Assembly: GCF_016545825.1 (NCBI RefSeq)
Contig: NC_052620.1
Span: 7,812,001-7,876,000 of the forward strand
From: Eucalyptus grandis
Taxonomy: Eukaryota > Streptophyta > Magnoliopsida > Myrtales > Myrtaceae
Direction: 5' to 3'
Length of the DNA stretch: 64,000 nt
A program made the position numbers and the translations under genes. The notes beneath the pieces are model-generated. The model worked only from the letters and a program-made list of their open reading frames with translations. It searched no databases and was not told the DNA's origin. This document shows positions 36,078-49,466 of this stretch, piece by piece; positions within the stretch are counted from its first letter, which is position 1; every line of letters begins with the position of its first letter.

Positions 36078-36082
36078 AAAAG
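36078..36082. repeat. Target-site duplication of element A, right copy (AAAAG)
   Basis: AAAAG directly follows GTGTCAACA, matching 17212-17216. Confidence 0.85.
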
Positions 36083-37688
36083 TAAGCATTAGAAAGCAAC
36101 TCATACAAAAGTTAATAATTCAAAATTATTTGGTAAGTTAACCAAAGAAAAGTTGGTAAGTTATACAAAAAGTTGATGATTGCATCTAATAGTTGATAAA
36201 TATCCACTATTAGAGGGAAAGATAAATAACATATGGTCAAGCATTATCAAATTTTTCACATAAGAGATTAGAGAAGCTAGAAATATGAAACAACAAATAA
36301 ACATTGGTAACTAACTCCAATAAGAGTTGGAGTTGGTATTTGATCAGAGAAAAATTGGTAATGACTCTACTTGAAATTAGTTATTCTTAAAAGTAGTTAA
36401 TAAAATTAAAAGTTGTAGGCAAGACAAAGAAAAGTAGGTAAATGATAAAATGAGTTAGAAAATTAAAATAAATAAATAAAAATTGATAGAAATGTAAATA
36501 AGAGTAGGCTACCCAAAACCTATTGATAACTTAATTGTAGAACAGTTTCTAAGTAGCACAAACGAAGGTTGCTAATTTCATATTATTGTTGATAAATATA
36601 AGCCATTGGATAAGAAAGGAAAAATAAAAGTTGATAAAAGATAAAAGAAGTTTTCTAGTTAGAGATATAAGATAAACTTAGTAACTATAAAAAATAATAA
36701 TGGTAACTAACTTGAATAAAGGTTGGCAACATAAATTTAATTGTTAACTTAATCAAATAATAGTTGGTAACAATAATAAAGTTGGTAAATTATTAAAAAG
36801 TTCAAACAAATATTTATAGGTAGCTAAAAAGACAGTTAATAATCCAAAATTAATCGGTGATTAAATAACTGAAAAGTTGGCAAGTCTCTTAAATTAGATG
36901 TTGGTAATTTCGTATGACCTTTCATAAATTTAAGACATTGTTAAAATATAAATAAATAAAAGTTGCTAAAAAATAAGATAATTTTTTTTTTTTAAAGATT
37001 ACAGAAGTTGGTAATTTAAAGAAAACCAAATAAATAACTAACTTAAATAAAAGTTGGTAACGCAAGGCTAGTTGATAACTTAATAGGATAAAATTTGGTA
37101 ATCACTCTAATTGAGGTTGATAAATCCTAAAAGGAGTTAATAAATTTAACGGTTTTATAAGTAAGGGAAATAGAAGTTGATGCCACAAAGGAAATCGGTA
37201 AATTTCATTTTAAAAATTGAACGATGTTAGTAGTCAACTCAAATGAGAGTTGGTAAACTCAAATTAGTTGGCAATTTATTCTACAAAAAGTTGGGAAGTC
37301 GTTTAAATGAAGGTTCGTTTATTCATATTATTTTTGTTAAATTTAAGGTGTTGGCAAGAATAAAAATAAAAGCTAGTGGACAAATAAGAGAATTCTTTTT
37401 TGTTAAAGATAAGAGAAGTTAATTACATAGATAAAATCTGATAAATGTTAGTAATTAACTCAAGTAAAAGTGGGTAATGCAAAGCTAGTAAACTTAATTA
37501 GAGAAATATAGGTAATCACTCCAGTTAAATTTGGTAACTTTTAGGCTACTATCGATCGTCTTGATTACTAAATAAGGTAGTATGATATGATATGAAATTC
37601 GGGGATTTTGTTATTTTCTATCCATTGTTTGGTAATTGTAGTAATAAAGTGGATATATTAACATCATATCACGTATATTATTTGGTAT
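36083..37688. repeat. AT-rich tract with GTTGGTAA words (middle part)
   Basis: Dozens of GTTGGTAA, TTGGTAACTAACT, AGTTGATAA and AAAAGTTGG words recur every 20-60 bp on the + strand, with no frame above about 60 codons. It continues 17216 across element A and resumes at 56264 across C2. Confidence 0.6.
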
Positions 37689-38941
37689 TGTCGTGACTTG
37701 ACCTCGGCACCCATAGATCCTTGAGGGACAGCGCAAAGGTAGGATTTATAGGTATTCGACTATGAGAGCTCCCTCATGGTACATTACTCCAAAAGATGTC
37801 TTCACCTTATCTTTTGGGATCAACCACATGAGTTTGCTCAATCGTGGTAATGAGTTCGCTCAATCACGGCTGTGAGTTCTCTTAAGCTCACACCTTGTGC
37901 GATAGTGGAATTGTTATGACCTGATCTTGATGCCATAGCACGTCTTAAACAATGATTTGAAGGTGGAAAGGAAACTAGACGTAGATGTGAGTTTAAGGGT
38001 ATTTCAACCATCATAGCCCTCTCAAAGGTAAATCCACTAAAGATGGCATCACTTCATCTTTTGGCTTCAACTCTTTAAGTATGCTAAATTACAGTAGAGA
38101 GCTTTTCAAAGCTCATGCCCTACACGATGGATTCAATTTTTTTAAAGTTGTTTTAGACAACCTAAATAATATTTAGGAGTCACTACTAGCCTCGTTTTGG
38201 GGGCCCAGCTAGAATGGCCAATTAAGGATTATGAGTGGTTCCTTGATTTTTGCACAACTAGAGATATAAGACTCGAGGACTTGGATTACGCTAAAGTATC
38301 TATTAGCGCCTTTTAGGTACCTAACGGTCATTATGTTACCTAATGTGTCCATGTATGTCTTTTTACATTTTCATGCGTTTTCATAGCAAAAAGAATGATC
38401 ACGCATGGATGGTTCATTTGAGCTTTCTACTCTAATGAACGCAAATGATGGTGTGGGAAAAGAAACATTCAAAGCAGTTTAAGGAAAGCAAGTAAAGTCT
38501 AAACAAGTCTAAAAGACGATAAATGAAAGATCAACAACTTGTTGGGCATTGATACAATGCATATAAAAAACTCGAGACATACAATACAAGGCATTCATAC
38601 AATGCATATTACAAAAGACAGGGTTTGATTAGGCATCAACCATTCACATCCTTACCTTTTCGTGATCGCCACCTCCAAGGACCACCTTTGGAACCTATTC
38701 TAGTTGTAGTCTAGTGCTAAAACTAGTGCAAAGATGATACAAACAAAACATTTATGGCAATTGAACAATCATGATATTTCACATCAATACATCGAAGAAA
38801 ATAAAAAAGCAATCCATCATCCACAAATGGCCTCGTGGCCAGCCTTTGAAGTTCATGTAGCGGCCTTCTTAGAATGCCTACCTCGATTCATTTTTGATGA
38901 CTTATGACTATTAGACTACATTTGTGTTTGCAAATGGTGAT

Positions 38942-39816
38942 TAGGCCTGTTTGGCAACTAGCCAAATTGTGCTTATTTTTGTTCTTTTATTCCCGGGAGT
39001 AGATTTAGAACAAAAATGCATTTGGTAAAATTTTTGTTCCGGAACAAATTTGGAGTAGAATCGAGAATAACAAAAAAATTGATTCTTGTTCCCGAGATCA
39101 ATTCTAGAATCAAGCACATATTTTTCTTTTCTTTTCTTTTTCTTATTCTTCTTCCCTCTTTCTTTTTCTTTATCTGCTGCCATCGTTGCCATTGTCGTCC
39201 GCCGCCCACCACCGTCGGTCACCGGCAATTGGTCCGACAAGCTCGCCGGAGAGGTGGGGCTCGCTTGGGCCTCCCTTGGCCATTGGTGAGGCTCACCCGC
39301 CCGGTGAGGCTCGGCCAGCATTGTTGAGGCTCCACCTTGCCCAGATCCGGGTGAGGCCGAGCTCGCCTAGCCGCCGATGGGGCTTGGCCTCGTCGCCGCC
39401 CAGTCATGGCTTGGTCGAGCCTCGCCCACCGCCGGCGAGGCTCGGCCGACATGGGCCAGCCTCGTTGAGGGCCGGCAATGCTCGGTGAGGTCACCGGCCC
39501 TCGTTTGGCCGGTCGCCGACATCCCAAGGCTGGTGATCGGCGACTTGAAGAAGAAGAAGAAGAGAAATAAGGGAAAAAAAGAAAAGAAGAAAAAAAGAAA
39601 TAAAGAAATAAAATTATTTAAAAATTAAAAGAAAATAATTTGGAGTATAAATTTTGAGCATGGTACCGAACACAATTCTATTCCGAGAATTGATATTTTG
39701 GATAGTTACCAAATGGCTTAAAATGCTTAGAAATTGTTCCCGGGAACAAAATACAAAAGAATCATTTCTGATAAGAAATTATTCCCGAAAATAGAAGCAT
39801 TACCAAACGTGCCCCT
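38942..39816. mobile_element. MITE with GGGC..GTTTGG ends inside LTR C2
   Basis: The left end AGGCCTGTTTGGCAAC and the reverse complement of the right end (AGGGGCACGTTTGGTAA) match, and both lead into ATTTTTGTTC/CCCGGGA/GAACAAA words, so the inverted repeat is about 150 bp. The core (39180-39540) is GC-rich with repeated GAGGCTCGCC and GAGGCTCGGCC words. No transposase is present. C1 lacks it at the matching place. Boundaries are within a few bases; a target duplication was not resolved. Confidence 0.65.
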
Positions 39817-42230
39817 GAAGTCCATAAATCAAGTTCCGTGTGATATAAATCCCAAGGTAACTTGCATTGTTATGTATCGCATCTAAGTCATTCATCTAGC
39901 AATCACATGCAAAGCATATAAAATGACAAGCATTCAGACCATATGATATTGATTCTCAATCAATCAAACAAATGAGTGAACCAACGAAGGATCACTCATC
40001 TAAATACATGCACCTTTGAAAATGTTCATGCAGCATGTATATTCATGACCACCTAGGCAATAGATATGCAATTCATGTGATACTGAAAACTATTTTTGCA
40101 GATAATAATCAAATATCATTTTAAAAGATTTAACAAAAACGGGACACAACTTCATCGAGCCACGGAACATATTTAGCCATCAAGACGAGTTTGGGCGCAT
40201 CTTGTGCACAACTGATTAAGCAAAACAGATGTTCTAAATATGAACCAATACTTCAATGAAATTCATGTCAAAATATATTTTGAGTAATGGCAAACAACCT
40301 TGATGAAGAACATTTTTTTATGTGAGTATCACATGAACTACTAAAACTTTGAATAAGTCCAAAATCATGTCAGAAAATCAAAATTCTAGAATGCCCTGCA
40401 AATTTGGGATGGCTGTTAATAATATCAAATTATTTTTTATTTTGCAAAAATTTCTGACAATGAAGTTTAGCATGTTACAATCAATTCTCAAGAAGACAAC
40501 ATTATCAAATTCAACATGCATGATTTTCTATAAATTCAAGAACGCAAGCATGTGCATCAACCAAATCATCAATCACAAAAACATCACATTCAATGTAGGC
40601 CTAATAAAAGCATAACCGATGATCTTCTCATCCTAGAATTTTTTATGCCAGATAAATCAGCATGCGAAGGAATATTTTCATGAAGGAAGCATCTCAAGTG
40701 TCCTAACATATAAATATCCTAGAACATGAACAAATCAGGAACAGAACAGGACAGTAGGAGTGACAGAATTCTATTGCCAATCGACCCTATCAATTGATGC
40801 TCTAATAATATCAAATTTTTATATATTGTAAAAAATTATAGACAACTTTCATTCAAGGACTCAACCCAAAAATCAGTACCTAAAAAATCATACAAAAATG
40901 GCAAACAGTCAGACTCACAGAAGCATAACAAGCAACTCTAGTTCAACATAATATCCATATTGAAGCTCAATTTAGCAAAAATGTTAAACATAGTAAATGA
41001 TGGCTGATTCAAGCATGCCATATGTCATTTTAAAGCTTAGAATGTCTCTTACAATTGTCTAGAAGGCATCATCGACAAATTGGTCCATTAACAAGCTCAA
41101 TTGAGAATATTCCTCTAAGAGGTCAGATCAGCAGTAGAAATAGCAGCAAAGGCCAGAAACAATCATGCTTAATCATATCTATATGACATGAGAAAATTCC
41201 ACAATATTATATATGATTAGGCCTGAACGTTATGGTTCAAACTCATGACGACCTTTTGGCCTAATTTAAACCACAAAAAATCATATAAATTCCCCAAGTA
41301 AATCAGGTCATCCAATCATACAAAGCTGCAGCAACATCATAGAATTAAAATCAAATTTCAAGCAAGCAATTGACCAGGCAAATAGACGTCGATTGGCATA
41401 ATCTTCATATCATTGAAAATCCCATGGAATATACTATGAGTTTCATGGGAACCTTGAGACAAAAGATCACGTTTAGCAGCTCAAACCCAGACAATCAATA
41501 ATCAGGTCATTCAAGGCATCTGAATTGCATTTTCGATCAATCCAAGCTATCATCCATATGAAATCCATCCTAGCCTATCATCTATCAATCCTAAGCATCC
41601 TAGGCTTCCAATTTTATCAATAAACAGATTAGATTACGACCTAAATCGAGCTCTAGGCTTGGTTGCCTAAAGCAACCTCGCTTCATTGAGCTCAAGATAG
41701 AAGATTACTATCTTTTGAGGTTTTCGTGTGAATCAAGCTTGATTGAACTTCAATTAAGAAGAATTAGACCTCAAGGGAGGTTCGACGGAGGTTAAGGATG
41801 TTGGAGGTGCCGGAGGCGTCAGAATAGGCGCCGATTAGTGCCCGTGATGGATTGAGGGCAAGAAGGAAGTTGGCTAGAAGATCATCGGCAATGAGGCTTT
41901 TCGATGGCTGTTAGATGGATCTCCAACCACCACCAGCTCATAGACTCGTCGATAGAGGTTGTAGGATTGATTGGGGATGCTAGGATGACCAGTTGGTCGC
42001 CGATCAAGGCTAGAATAACCACCGGGGACGTCACCAAATTTGCTGGACTTGATCAAGACTGGTCCATGCGGGAGGCTTTGACAAAGGATAAAGGCGGCGA
42101 TGGTGTCTACGGGATTGAGGAGGAGGTGCTAGATGTCATGGAGGGTGGAGCGTCGTCGGTCGGAGCTTCGATAACTAGCAGATGGTGCAACAATGAGGGA
42201 AGGGCAATTAGACGATTATGTGCGCGCACG

Positions 42231-42235
<5 letters not shown>

Positions 42236-42289
<54 letters not shown>

Positions 42290-42334
42290 GATTCTCTATA
42301 AAATGTGGCTCCCCCTTTATTTTTGGAGGGAAAA

Positions 42335-42384
<50 letters not shown>
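42236..42384. repeat. Duplicated (GA)n microsatellite in LTR C2
   Basis: Two GA runs (about 42234-42284 and 42340-42384) are each followed by GATTTTGATTCTCT, TAAAATGTGGCT and TTATTTTTGGAGGGAAAAAT, so a unit of about 100 bp was duplicated in tandem. Confidence 0.85.
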
Positions 42385-42388
<4 letters not shown>

Positions 42389-43043
42389 GATTCTCTCTAA
42401 AATGTGGCTTCCCTTTATTTTTGGAGGGAAAAATCTATTTATACTTCCTTGTAAGAGCCAATCCTAGCCCTTGTAGCCTTTTAAGTAAGATTAAGAAATA
42501 AGCACATATCTATTGTAAGGGCTGTAATGCATCAAGGATGAACGGTTGTGAATGTTCACGTGATTAGAGGATAATCAAGGGGCATTTTTGTCATTTCGCA
42601 AAATCCAAGGGCAATTTTGCAAATTCAAAAAATAAGGCATGGGTAGGTTGGCCATGGGATGAGCCACTTCATGGTGGCCATTGGCCGTCGAGGTTCCATC
42701 AGAAAGTGGCCAAACTGATCACTTTCCGTCGGAACCAATCGAACTGGTCGGGCCTATCCGAGTTAGTCTTGATTGATTTGGTCTTATTCTTTTATTTTGT
42801 GCAATTTAGTCCTGTAGGGACTCAATTGAAAGGGAATCTCTACTCAATTAGGAGACAAAATAAGCAAATTTACACAATCGCCTATCTCAAAAATGCAAAT
42901 TGGTTGAATTTAATTCAATTAATATAGCGAGGCATCAATTGATTAAATATCCATGTTCATGATGGCCTATTGCATTGAAATTGACATAGAAATAATGGTA
43001 CCACCTTTATGCCAAAAATGAATCGAAGGCTAATGTTGAAGTT

Positions 43044-43048
43044 GAACC
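43044..43048. repeat. Target-site duplication of element B, left copy (GAACC)
   Basis: GAACC directly precedes TGTGACAT and recurs at 55434-55438. Confidence 0.85.
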
Positions 43049-44582
43049 TGTGACATTCTGAAATTCGACCCCGTTTCGATAAAGTGAAATGGGCATTTCG
43101 TCAACGTGCCTATGGCCCTTTTTCTCTGAGCTGATCACTCACGAGTTAACTAACTTATTGGGTAAAGCCGTTAAGGGATGTATTAGCTGTAAAATCCCTA
43201 AAAGCTATCTAATTGGTTGGATTGAGCTAAAATCACGCCTGATCGATTTTTAACCACGAAAATGAACTTGATTTTGGGAATCGAATTTTAAGCGCGTCAT
43301 AATTCTTATTTTTAGGATCCTGTCTCATTGTTCGTCAATTTATTGACGAGTCTGAAATTTCAAGAAAGAAATTATCGGAAGAAAAATTGAAGACCGAAAG
43401 GAATTGAAAAGAGAAAGAGAAAAGAAAAGAAAATAAGAATAAGTGTTATTTTTATTTTATTTTTCTCTCCCTCTCTCTTCTTTCCTCTCTTTTTCTCTCT
43501 TTTCTTTCTCTCTCCTCTCCCCTCTCCCTTTCCCCCTCGTGCGAATCCCCCACCGCCCGCCCCTCTCTCTCTCTCTCTCTTTCTTTTTCTTCTTCTTCCT
43601 CCCCGTGCATCCGAAGAATCGAACCAGAAGAGGAAGCTCGAGCAGAAGCTGCCATTCGCTGAAGCCGCCGCACGCCGCCCGTCCCGCCGCCCGCCCGCGC
43701 ACGCCGTGCGCTCCGCCCCGCGTCCGTCGCCGCTGCCGCTCCTTCCCGCACGAATCAGCCCCCGCCAGCTCGGTTCCGTCCCGACCAGCCCCGTCCAGCC
43801 ACCTCCGGCCGCCGTTCGACCCCCGCCGGACCTCCCCAACTTTCCCCTCACCCTCCACCGGCCTCCCCTCGCCATTTTGGCCGCCGGATCAGCTCCGGCC
43901 AGCCCCGATCAGCAACCCACGAAGTGGGTTTCCAGCGGCTTTAGGCCCACTTTTGGGCCGTTTCCGGTAGGGGTGATCGGGTCCAGGGTGGGTAGGGTCT
44001 AGACCTGGACCCTGTACCCGACCCTGTTATAACCGGTTCTCTTTTTCTGGACCCTGTTCCCGACCCCGTTTGCATTAGACCCTGTTCCCAACCCACCCTG
44101 TTTTTCCGGTCCGGGAACAAGGTTAACCCTGTTTATATTGGAACCTGTTTTGCATATGTATCCAGTCAAATGAAGAAACTTTCATAAGTCATATCATAAA
44201 CACCCAATATAAAAGTACCAAGACCTGCTTGAAAGTTGGATAAATTGGATATGTATCCAAATCAAATGAAGAAACTTTCACGAGAACCAAGAAAAAGGGA
44301 AAAAGGGAAAAGGAAGATCTCCCAGTGCTTGTGAGAATTGATAAAATAGAGAACTTCACTTACAAACAACTATAGCCTGATCCCAAAAATTTCCAGTTTC
44401 TAACAAAGATATTAGTGACAACACCAAGCACCACCACGAGCAATACAGTTCATATTTTCACTTTAACTCCAAAGTAATAATTACAGATGTGCACAATAAT
44501 TAAAATATGTCTCTTAAACAAAGGCAAGAAGCAGAAAGAAGTGACAGGACTAAATTCTGATTTAAAATGAAAGGAAAAGCAC

Positions 44583-44850
44583 CTCATGGAGCTTATTCCT
44601 TCTTCCTTTAGATTCAATAGGAAAACGCCTCAGCATGAAAAACAACCTGGAATTATTTGACAACCACACCGATCACAAGGAGAAAATCAAACCACACGAG
44701 TAAGCAGAACATAAAAGTTCCAGATGCTCTAAGTAGTAAACCAGTACATTAACTTCTAATAATTACCTTCCTCCATAAAGCAAGAAGCCCAATGCAGCTA
44801 ATATTGACACAACCGTGAGAAACAAGAGGGAGTTAACAGAATGACATACA
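44583..44850 (-). pseudogene. Captured fragment of a TOM1/TOM3/THH1-type membrane protein gene
   Basis: Two exons are visible on the minus strand. The first (upper limit about 44850) ends at 44767 and encodes VNSLLFLTVVSILAALGF, then LLYGGR. The second (44646-44583) encodes LFFMLRRFPIESKGRRNKLHE. Donors AG|GTAATT (44766) and GAG|GTGCTT (44582) and acceptor CCAG|GTTG (44647) are canonical, and the split Arg codon AG|G joins in phase. The FLLYGGRLF.MLRRFPIESKGR block is diagnostic, from memory, for the tobamovirus-multiplication-protein family of vacuolar-membrane proteins. The rest of the gene is missing, so it cannot make the protein; it is a transduplicated fragment. Confidence 0.85.
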
Positions 44851-45245
44851 GCATTGCAGTCAACGCAAAAACTATCAGTTAACAGAATGACATGTTACAT
44901 CGACACAAGAAGAATACCATGAGGCGCTAAATTTAAGTGCTAATTGGCAAGCCCCATTTTCCCTGCATATGAAAAAGAAATGGGATTGAAAGTCGTTTGC
45001 ACTAAATGAAAAGCTAATTCAGGCTTGTGAACTAGAATATGCGCCTCTCCGGATCCACCTTTATGACCAACAGCAAAAGATAGAGCATTTTCCTAGAAAG
45101 CAACTCCCACAAGCACAATCACTTGAAAATGTGATTCCTCGAAATCTGGGAGCCCCAAGCAACTACTCCAGCAATTCCCATCTAAATCCAGCAATGGCCG
45201 AATGCGGAAAAAATCTAATTCGAACGCGACGGAATGCGCAAACTA

Positions 45246-45609
<364 letters not shown>

Positions 45610-46620
45610 CTGGAACGAATGACACCCGACACGATCAGTGATTCGACGGCGAAAACCAACAAAAATTAGGGGGGCGCGGAGCAGGGAGAGGCATAGTGGC
45701 AACGTCGGGATCTCACTGGCTGCGGGTGTCGCGGGAGGAAGGCGACGGTGGGCGAGCGAAAGCAGCGTCAGTGCTCAGATGGATCGGCGGAGGTTGCGAG
45801 CTCGGGGAAGTTTGTGGGTGTGAGAGCGTTAGAGTAAAGAGAGAAACAAATTAGGGTTTTTGGACTGCCTTAAAAACCGGTTCTCAAACTGTTCCTGAAC
45901 CGGTCCGGTTGATCCGGTTCCCGAGTGGGTAATCCCTCGGAACCGGTTCCTGACCAGTTCAAACAGGTCTGAACTTGGGAACGGTTCCGGACCGGTTTCA
46001 ACCGAACCGGTTCCCGACCCGTTGCGCAATTAACAAGTAGACGTGGTCTACTAATTATTGGAAGTGCCTTGGGATTTTTCCCGACCCTTAGTGGGCTTCA
46101 ATTAGGCTTTTCGGGCCTAATGGAATTTTAAGTATTTAAATATAAATTTTTGGAATTAAATTAAATAATTATTTATTTTCCAAAAATTCAACCGAGATGG
46201 TTTGGAACCGAAATTTTATGCTGATGACCGTGGTGAAGTTCTCTTATTTAATCGGGCTTTATTTTGAGCTAAATTGAATTTTTAATATTAATTATTTAAT
46301 TTTCGAAATTAATAAATTAATTAATTATTTTTCGGAAATTAAGATTTTGATGGCCGATGACCGAAATCTCGTGCTGATCGTCGTGGCGCAGTCCATTTAT
46401 TTATTTGAGCTCCACGTTGTATGGAATTGAATAAATTGTGATATTTTAGGATTTACCCTAAATTGATTGAAATTGATTGAGATGGAATTGTTTATTGGTA
46501 AATAGCCAAGTATGTTATTCAGCATTTATAATGCTTTGTTGAATTGATTTAATTATTTGATTGAGAAATCGTTGGGCATTGGTTGTCGGTATTGAAAGTA
46601 GATTGGTAATCACTTGAAAG

Positions 46621-46995
46621 AGGACACGTGGGCTCGGTGAATTGATGCATCACTTTGGTGAGATAGCACCTAAGAGAATGCATGTGGGCCCAGGCATCTA
46701 AAAGGGCACGTGGGCTCGGTGAATTGATGCATCACTTTGGTGAGATAGCACCTAAGAGAATGCACGGGGCCTGTGCATCTAAAAGGGCACGTGGGCTTGG
46801 TGAATTGATGCATCACTTTGGTGAGATAGCACCTAAGAGAAGGCACGTGGGCCCGGGCATCTAAAAGGGCACGTGGCTCGGTGGCTTGATGTATCACTTT
46901 GGCAAAGAGGTCGCCTTAGAGAATGCACGTGGGCCCAAGGTTCGAGGCACGTGGACTCGGAGACTTGGAATGTCGTCCTGGAGAATGCACGTGGC
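46621..46995 (+). repeat. G-box (CACGTG) tandem array in the 5' LTR of B
   Basis: An approximately 80-bp unit (GGCACGTGGGCTCGGTGAAT, then TGATGCATCACTTTGGTGAG, then a TAGCACCTAAGAGAATGCACGTGGGCC block) repeats about three times, with two shorter divergent units after it. Eight CACGTG words remain; one is CATGTG and one CACGGG. Each palindrome also appears within GGGCCCA-like context. CACGTG is the core of the plant G-box bound by bZIP and bHLH factors. Confidence 0.85.
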
Positions 46996-47661
46996 CTAGC
47001 TTTTAGATACTTCTCCGTGGAGAATGATTGGTGTGACATGTAATCGACTGGTTTGATTTGTTTGAAGTAAATGGGTGCCTATTATGAATTGTACTGACTT
47101 GCAGGTGGGATCTGAGGCTAAGGTAAGTCCTCTGCCCTGTACGTGTTTAGGCAGCCTATAGTATAATGGTTTACTAATCGAGGCTTAGTGTGGTAGAACT
47201 CGCTGAGACATAGTCTCATCCCGGTTTGGGGAAATCATTTCAGGACCCCGCTGAGAAGCTGAGGAGGAATCCAAGAAGGAGAACTCGGAGGTGAATCTTG
47301 AGGAGAAGGATTTTTGGAAGAAGAAGATAATCCTGAGAGGAGCCTTGAGTACGGCCCAGTTCGACTGAGATTCTATCTTCTTTTGAGATCTCCATTTTGA
47401 TGTGAATAGAGTTTAGAGTAAAAAAGGTTATGAAGTGCTCTGGTTTGTGTTTTGTATAAAAGTTTGGTTATAAGTTTCAATATGAAAAATATGGCCCTGC
47501 TTTCCTATCCCATCGTTTTATTGTCTGGGATTTTAATCGCTTCCGCATGTGCTTAATAAATGAAAGGGTCGGCGATGCATAGTCCTCGGGATATCGCATT
47601 ATAAAATCGACCAAGTGTGAAGGATGTGCGTGCCCGAGATCAGGGCGTGACATCCCTTTTA

Positions 47662-47673
47662 TGGTATCGAGCG
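47662..47673 (+). promoter_or_regulatory. Primer binding site of element B (degenerate)
   Basis: TGGTATCGAGCG begins 9 nt after the LTR end and differs slightly from the initiator-Met-tRNA type site TGGTATCAGAGC common to chromoviruses. Confidence 0.6.
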
Positions 47674-47851
47674 AAGTTGAAGATTGGAGTGATAAGGAGC
47701 GTTGACCATGGGATAGTTAGTAGGAAAGGCCTTTAAATTCATGCTGGTGCATGTCCGTGTTAGCGAGTGCTAAATTGTTTGTTGTTTGGATCGCTCCGTT
47801 TCTAATTCGGTGTTGAATTGGAAACAGGTGTTAATTGAGTAAAGCTACACC

Positions 47852-49466
47852 ATGAGCGATCGGGAGCCGAGAACTCCCGCAAAGAGGACCGAGGGCCGTT
47901 ATTCGGGGTAGAGCTTCGACTCGTGTCGGAACCTGAGGCGGACGTGGTCGAGCACCAGCACAAGCTAGCGCGAGTGGAATGATTCCACCTGTCGTAGATG
48001 TCGGGGTAGCAGCCCCTAATGATCCCAGGGTGGATGGGATCTTATGTGTTTTGGAAGCGATGGGTAATAGAATGGATCAGCAAGCCGCTACTGTTGAAGC
48101 CGCTACTCAGGCCGCTGCAACTGCCGCCGCTGTCGCCGCCATTGGAGTTGCCCCTGCTGCTGCACCTGCTGCCGCACCTGCAATCGCACCTGCCGTTGCT
48201 CCAGCCGCCGTGAATGTTGAAAATCCACCGGAGATAGTGGTCGCTACAAGACCAATTCATAAGTTGGTGGAGCATTTCCTAAAGTTAAATCCGCCGTTGT
48301 TTACCGGGTCTGGAGATCCTGAAGCTGCTTCTTCATGGATTCAGAAGCTTGAGAAGGCGTTTGCACTGCTGATGTGCAATGAGGTTGAGAAGGTAATGTT
48401 AGCAACTTACCAGCTGGAGGGAGTTGCGGACACTTGGTGGATGACAACTCGTGAAATGATCTTTCCGGAAGGTGCTGTTCAGGACTGGAACACTTTCCGT
48501 GAAGCTTTCAATGATAAGTTTTTCTCTGAGACTGCCAGAGAGGTGAAGATGGCTGAATTTCAACGTCTTCGCCAGGGTTCACTATCTGTTGATGAGTATG
48601 AGGCGAAGTTCGCCGAACTTTCGCGATATGCCCTCGAGTTAATCGAGAACCCTGTGAATCGAGCGAGGAGGTTCAGAGATGGATTCAGACAGGATTAAAG
48701 AAGCGCCTTAGTCCTTCTAGATCTGAAGACTTATAACGACATATATCGGAGAGCTCAGAAGATTGAGAAAGATCAGAACGATAAAGCTGCCTCATCTGGA
48801 CCGAGATTTAGCTCTCACAGGGACAACATTCGCCAAGAAAAGAGGCCGATGTTTGGAAATAGATTCCAAAGCCCTCCCAACAAGAAGAGTGGATTTAATA
48901 GGCCAGGACCTATTAGGAATGATGCATGTCGCTTGTGCGGAAGAAGACATGGGACAGCACCGTGCCCAACTAGGATGGGTGCATGTTTTGAATGTGGCCA
49001 ACAGGGCCACATAGCCAGATTTTTTCCAAAGAAGCAAATAGGACAACCTCAGTTGCCGCCGCCACCACCGATGAGACAGATAGGAGGGTATGCCCCTCAG
49101 AATGCACCGCAAGGAGGACAGCAGAGACCTCCAGTTCAGGGCACTGTGTACGCGATTACCCAAGGTCAGGTAGAAGCTGCGCCTGGCGTGATTACAGGTA
49201 CGGTCTCGCTCAACAACCAACCTGCTTACGCTTTGTTTGATTCGGGAGCAACCCATTCCTTCATTGCCGAACAATATGTTAGGATGCTAGGGTTGAGTCC
49301 TATATTGTTGGAGTCGGCAATTTGCATATCTACACCCTTGAAAGATAAAGTTATTGCTGCTTTGGGATGTTCGGGGTGCAAGTTAAAGATTGGTGAGCGA
49401 GTGGGGAAAATTGACTTGTTAGTCCTAGCCATGTATGATTTTGATTTGATAATTGGCATGGACTAG
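47852..49466 (+). pseudogene. Gag and protease of element B
   Basis: An ATG at 47852 starts a short frame that stops near 47909; the main gag frame runs 47979-48698 and shifts there. It has an Ala/Pro-rich N-terminus, then the retrotransposon gag domain (FTGSGDPEAASSWIQKLEKA, VADTWW, FNDKFFSE). A second frame (48849-49466) holds two knuckle-like Cys clusters (CRLCGRRHGTAPC and CFECGQQGHIARFF); the last Cys of the second has become Phe. The protease active site is ALFDSGATHSFI. The frame ends at a TAG (49464-49466) just after DLIIGMD, where the family has Trp. Confidence 0.8.

Noticed and set aside
43372..43970. Frames of up to 175 codons in the LTR of element B, repeated at 52955-53694
   Set aside because: Pyrimidine-rich and GC-rich LTR leader gives open frames on both strands. 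Translations are low complexity and differ between the two LTRs.
46670..47039. Minus-strand frames with repeated MHQFTEPTCPFRC words
   Set aside because: They only translate the G-box repeat array.
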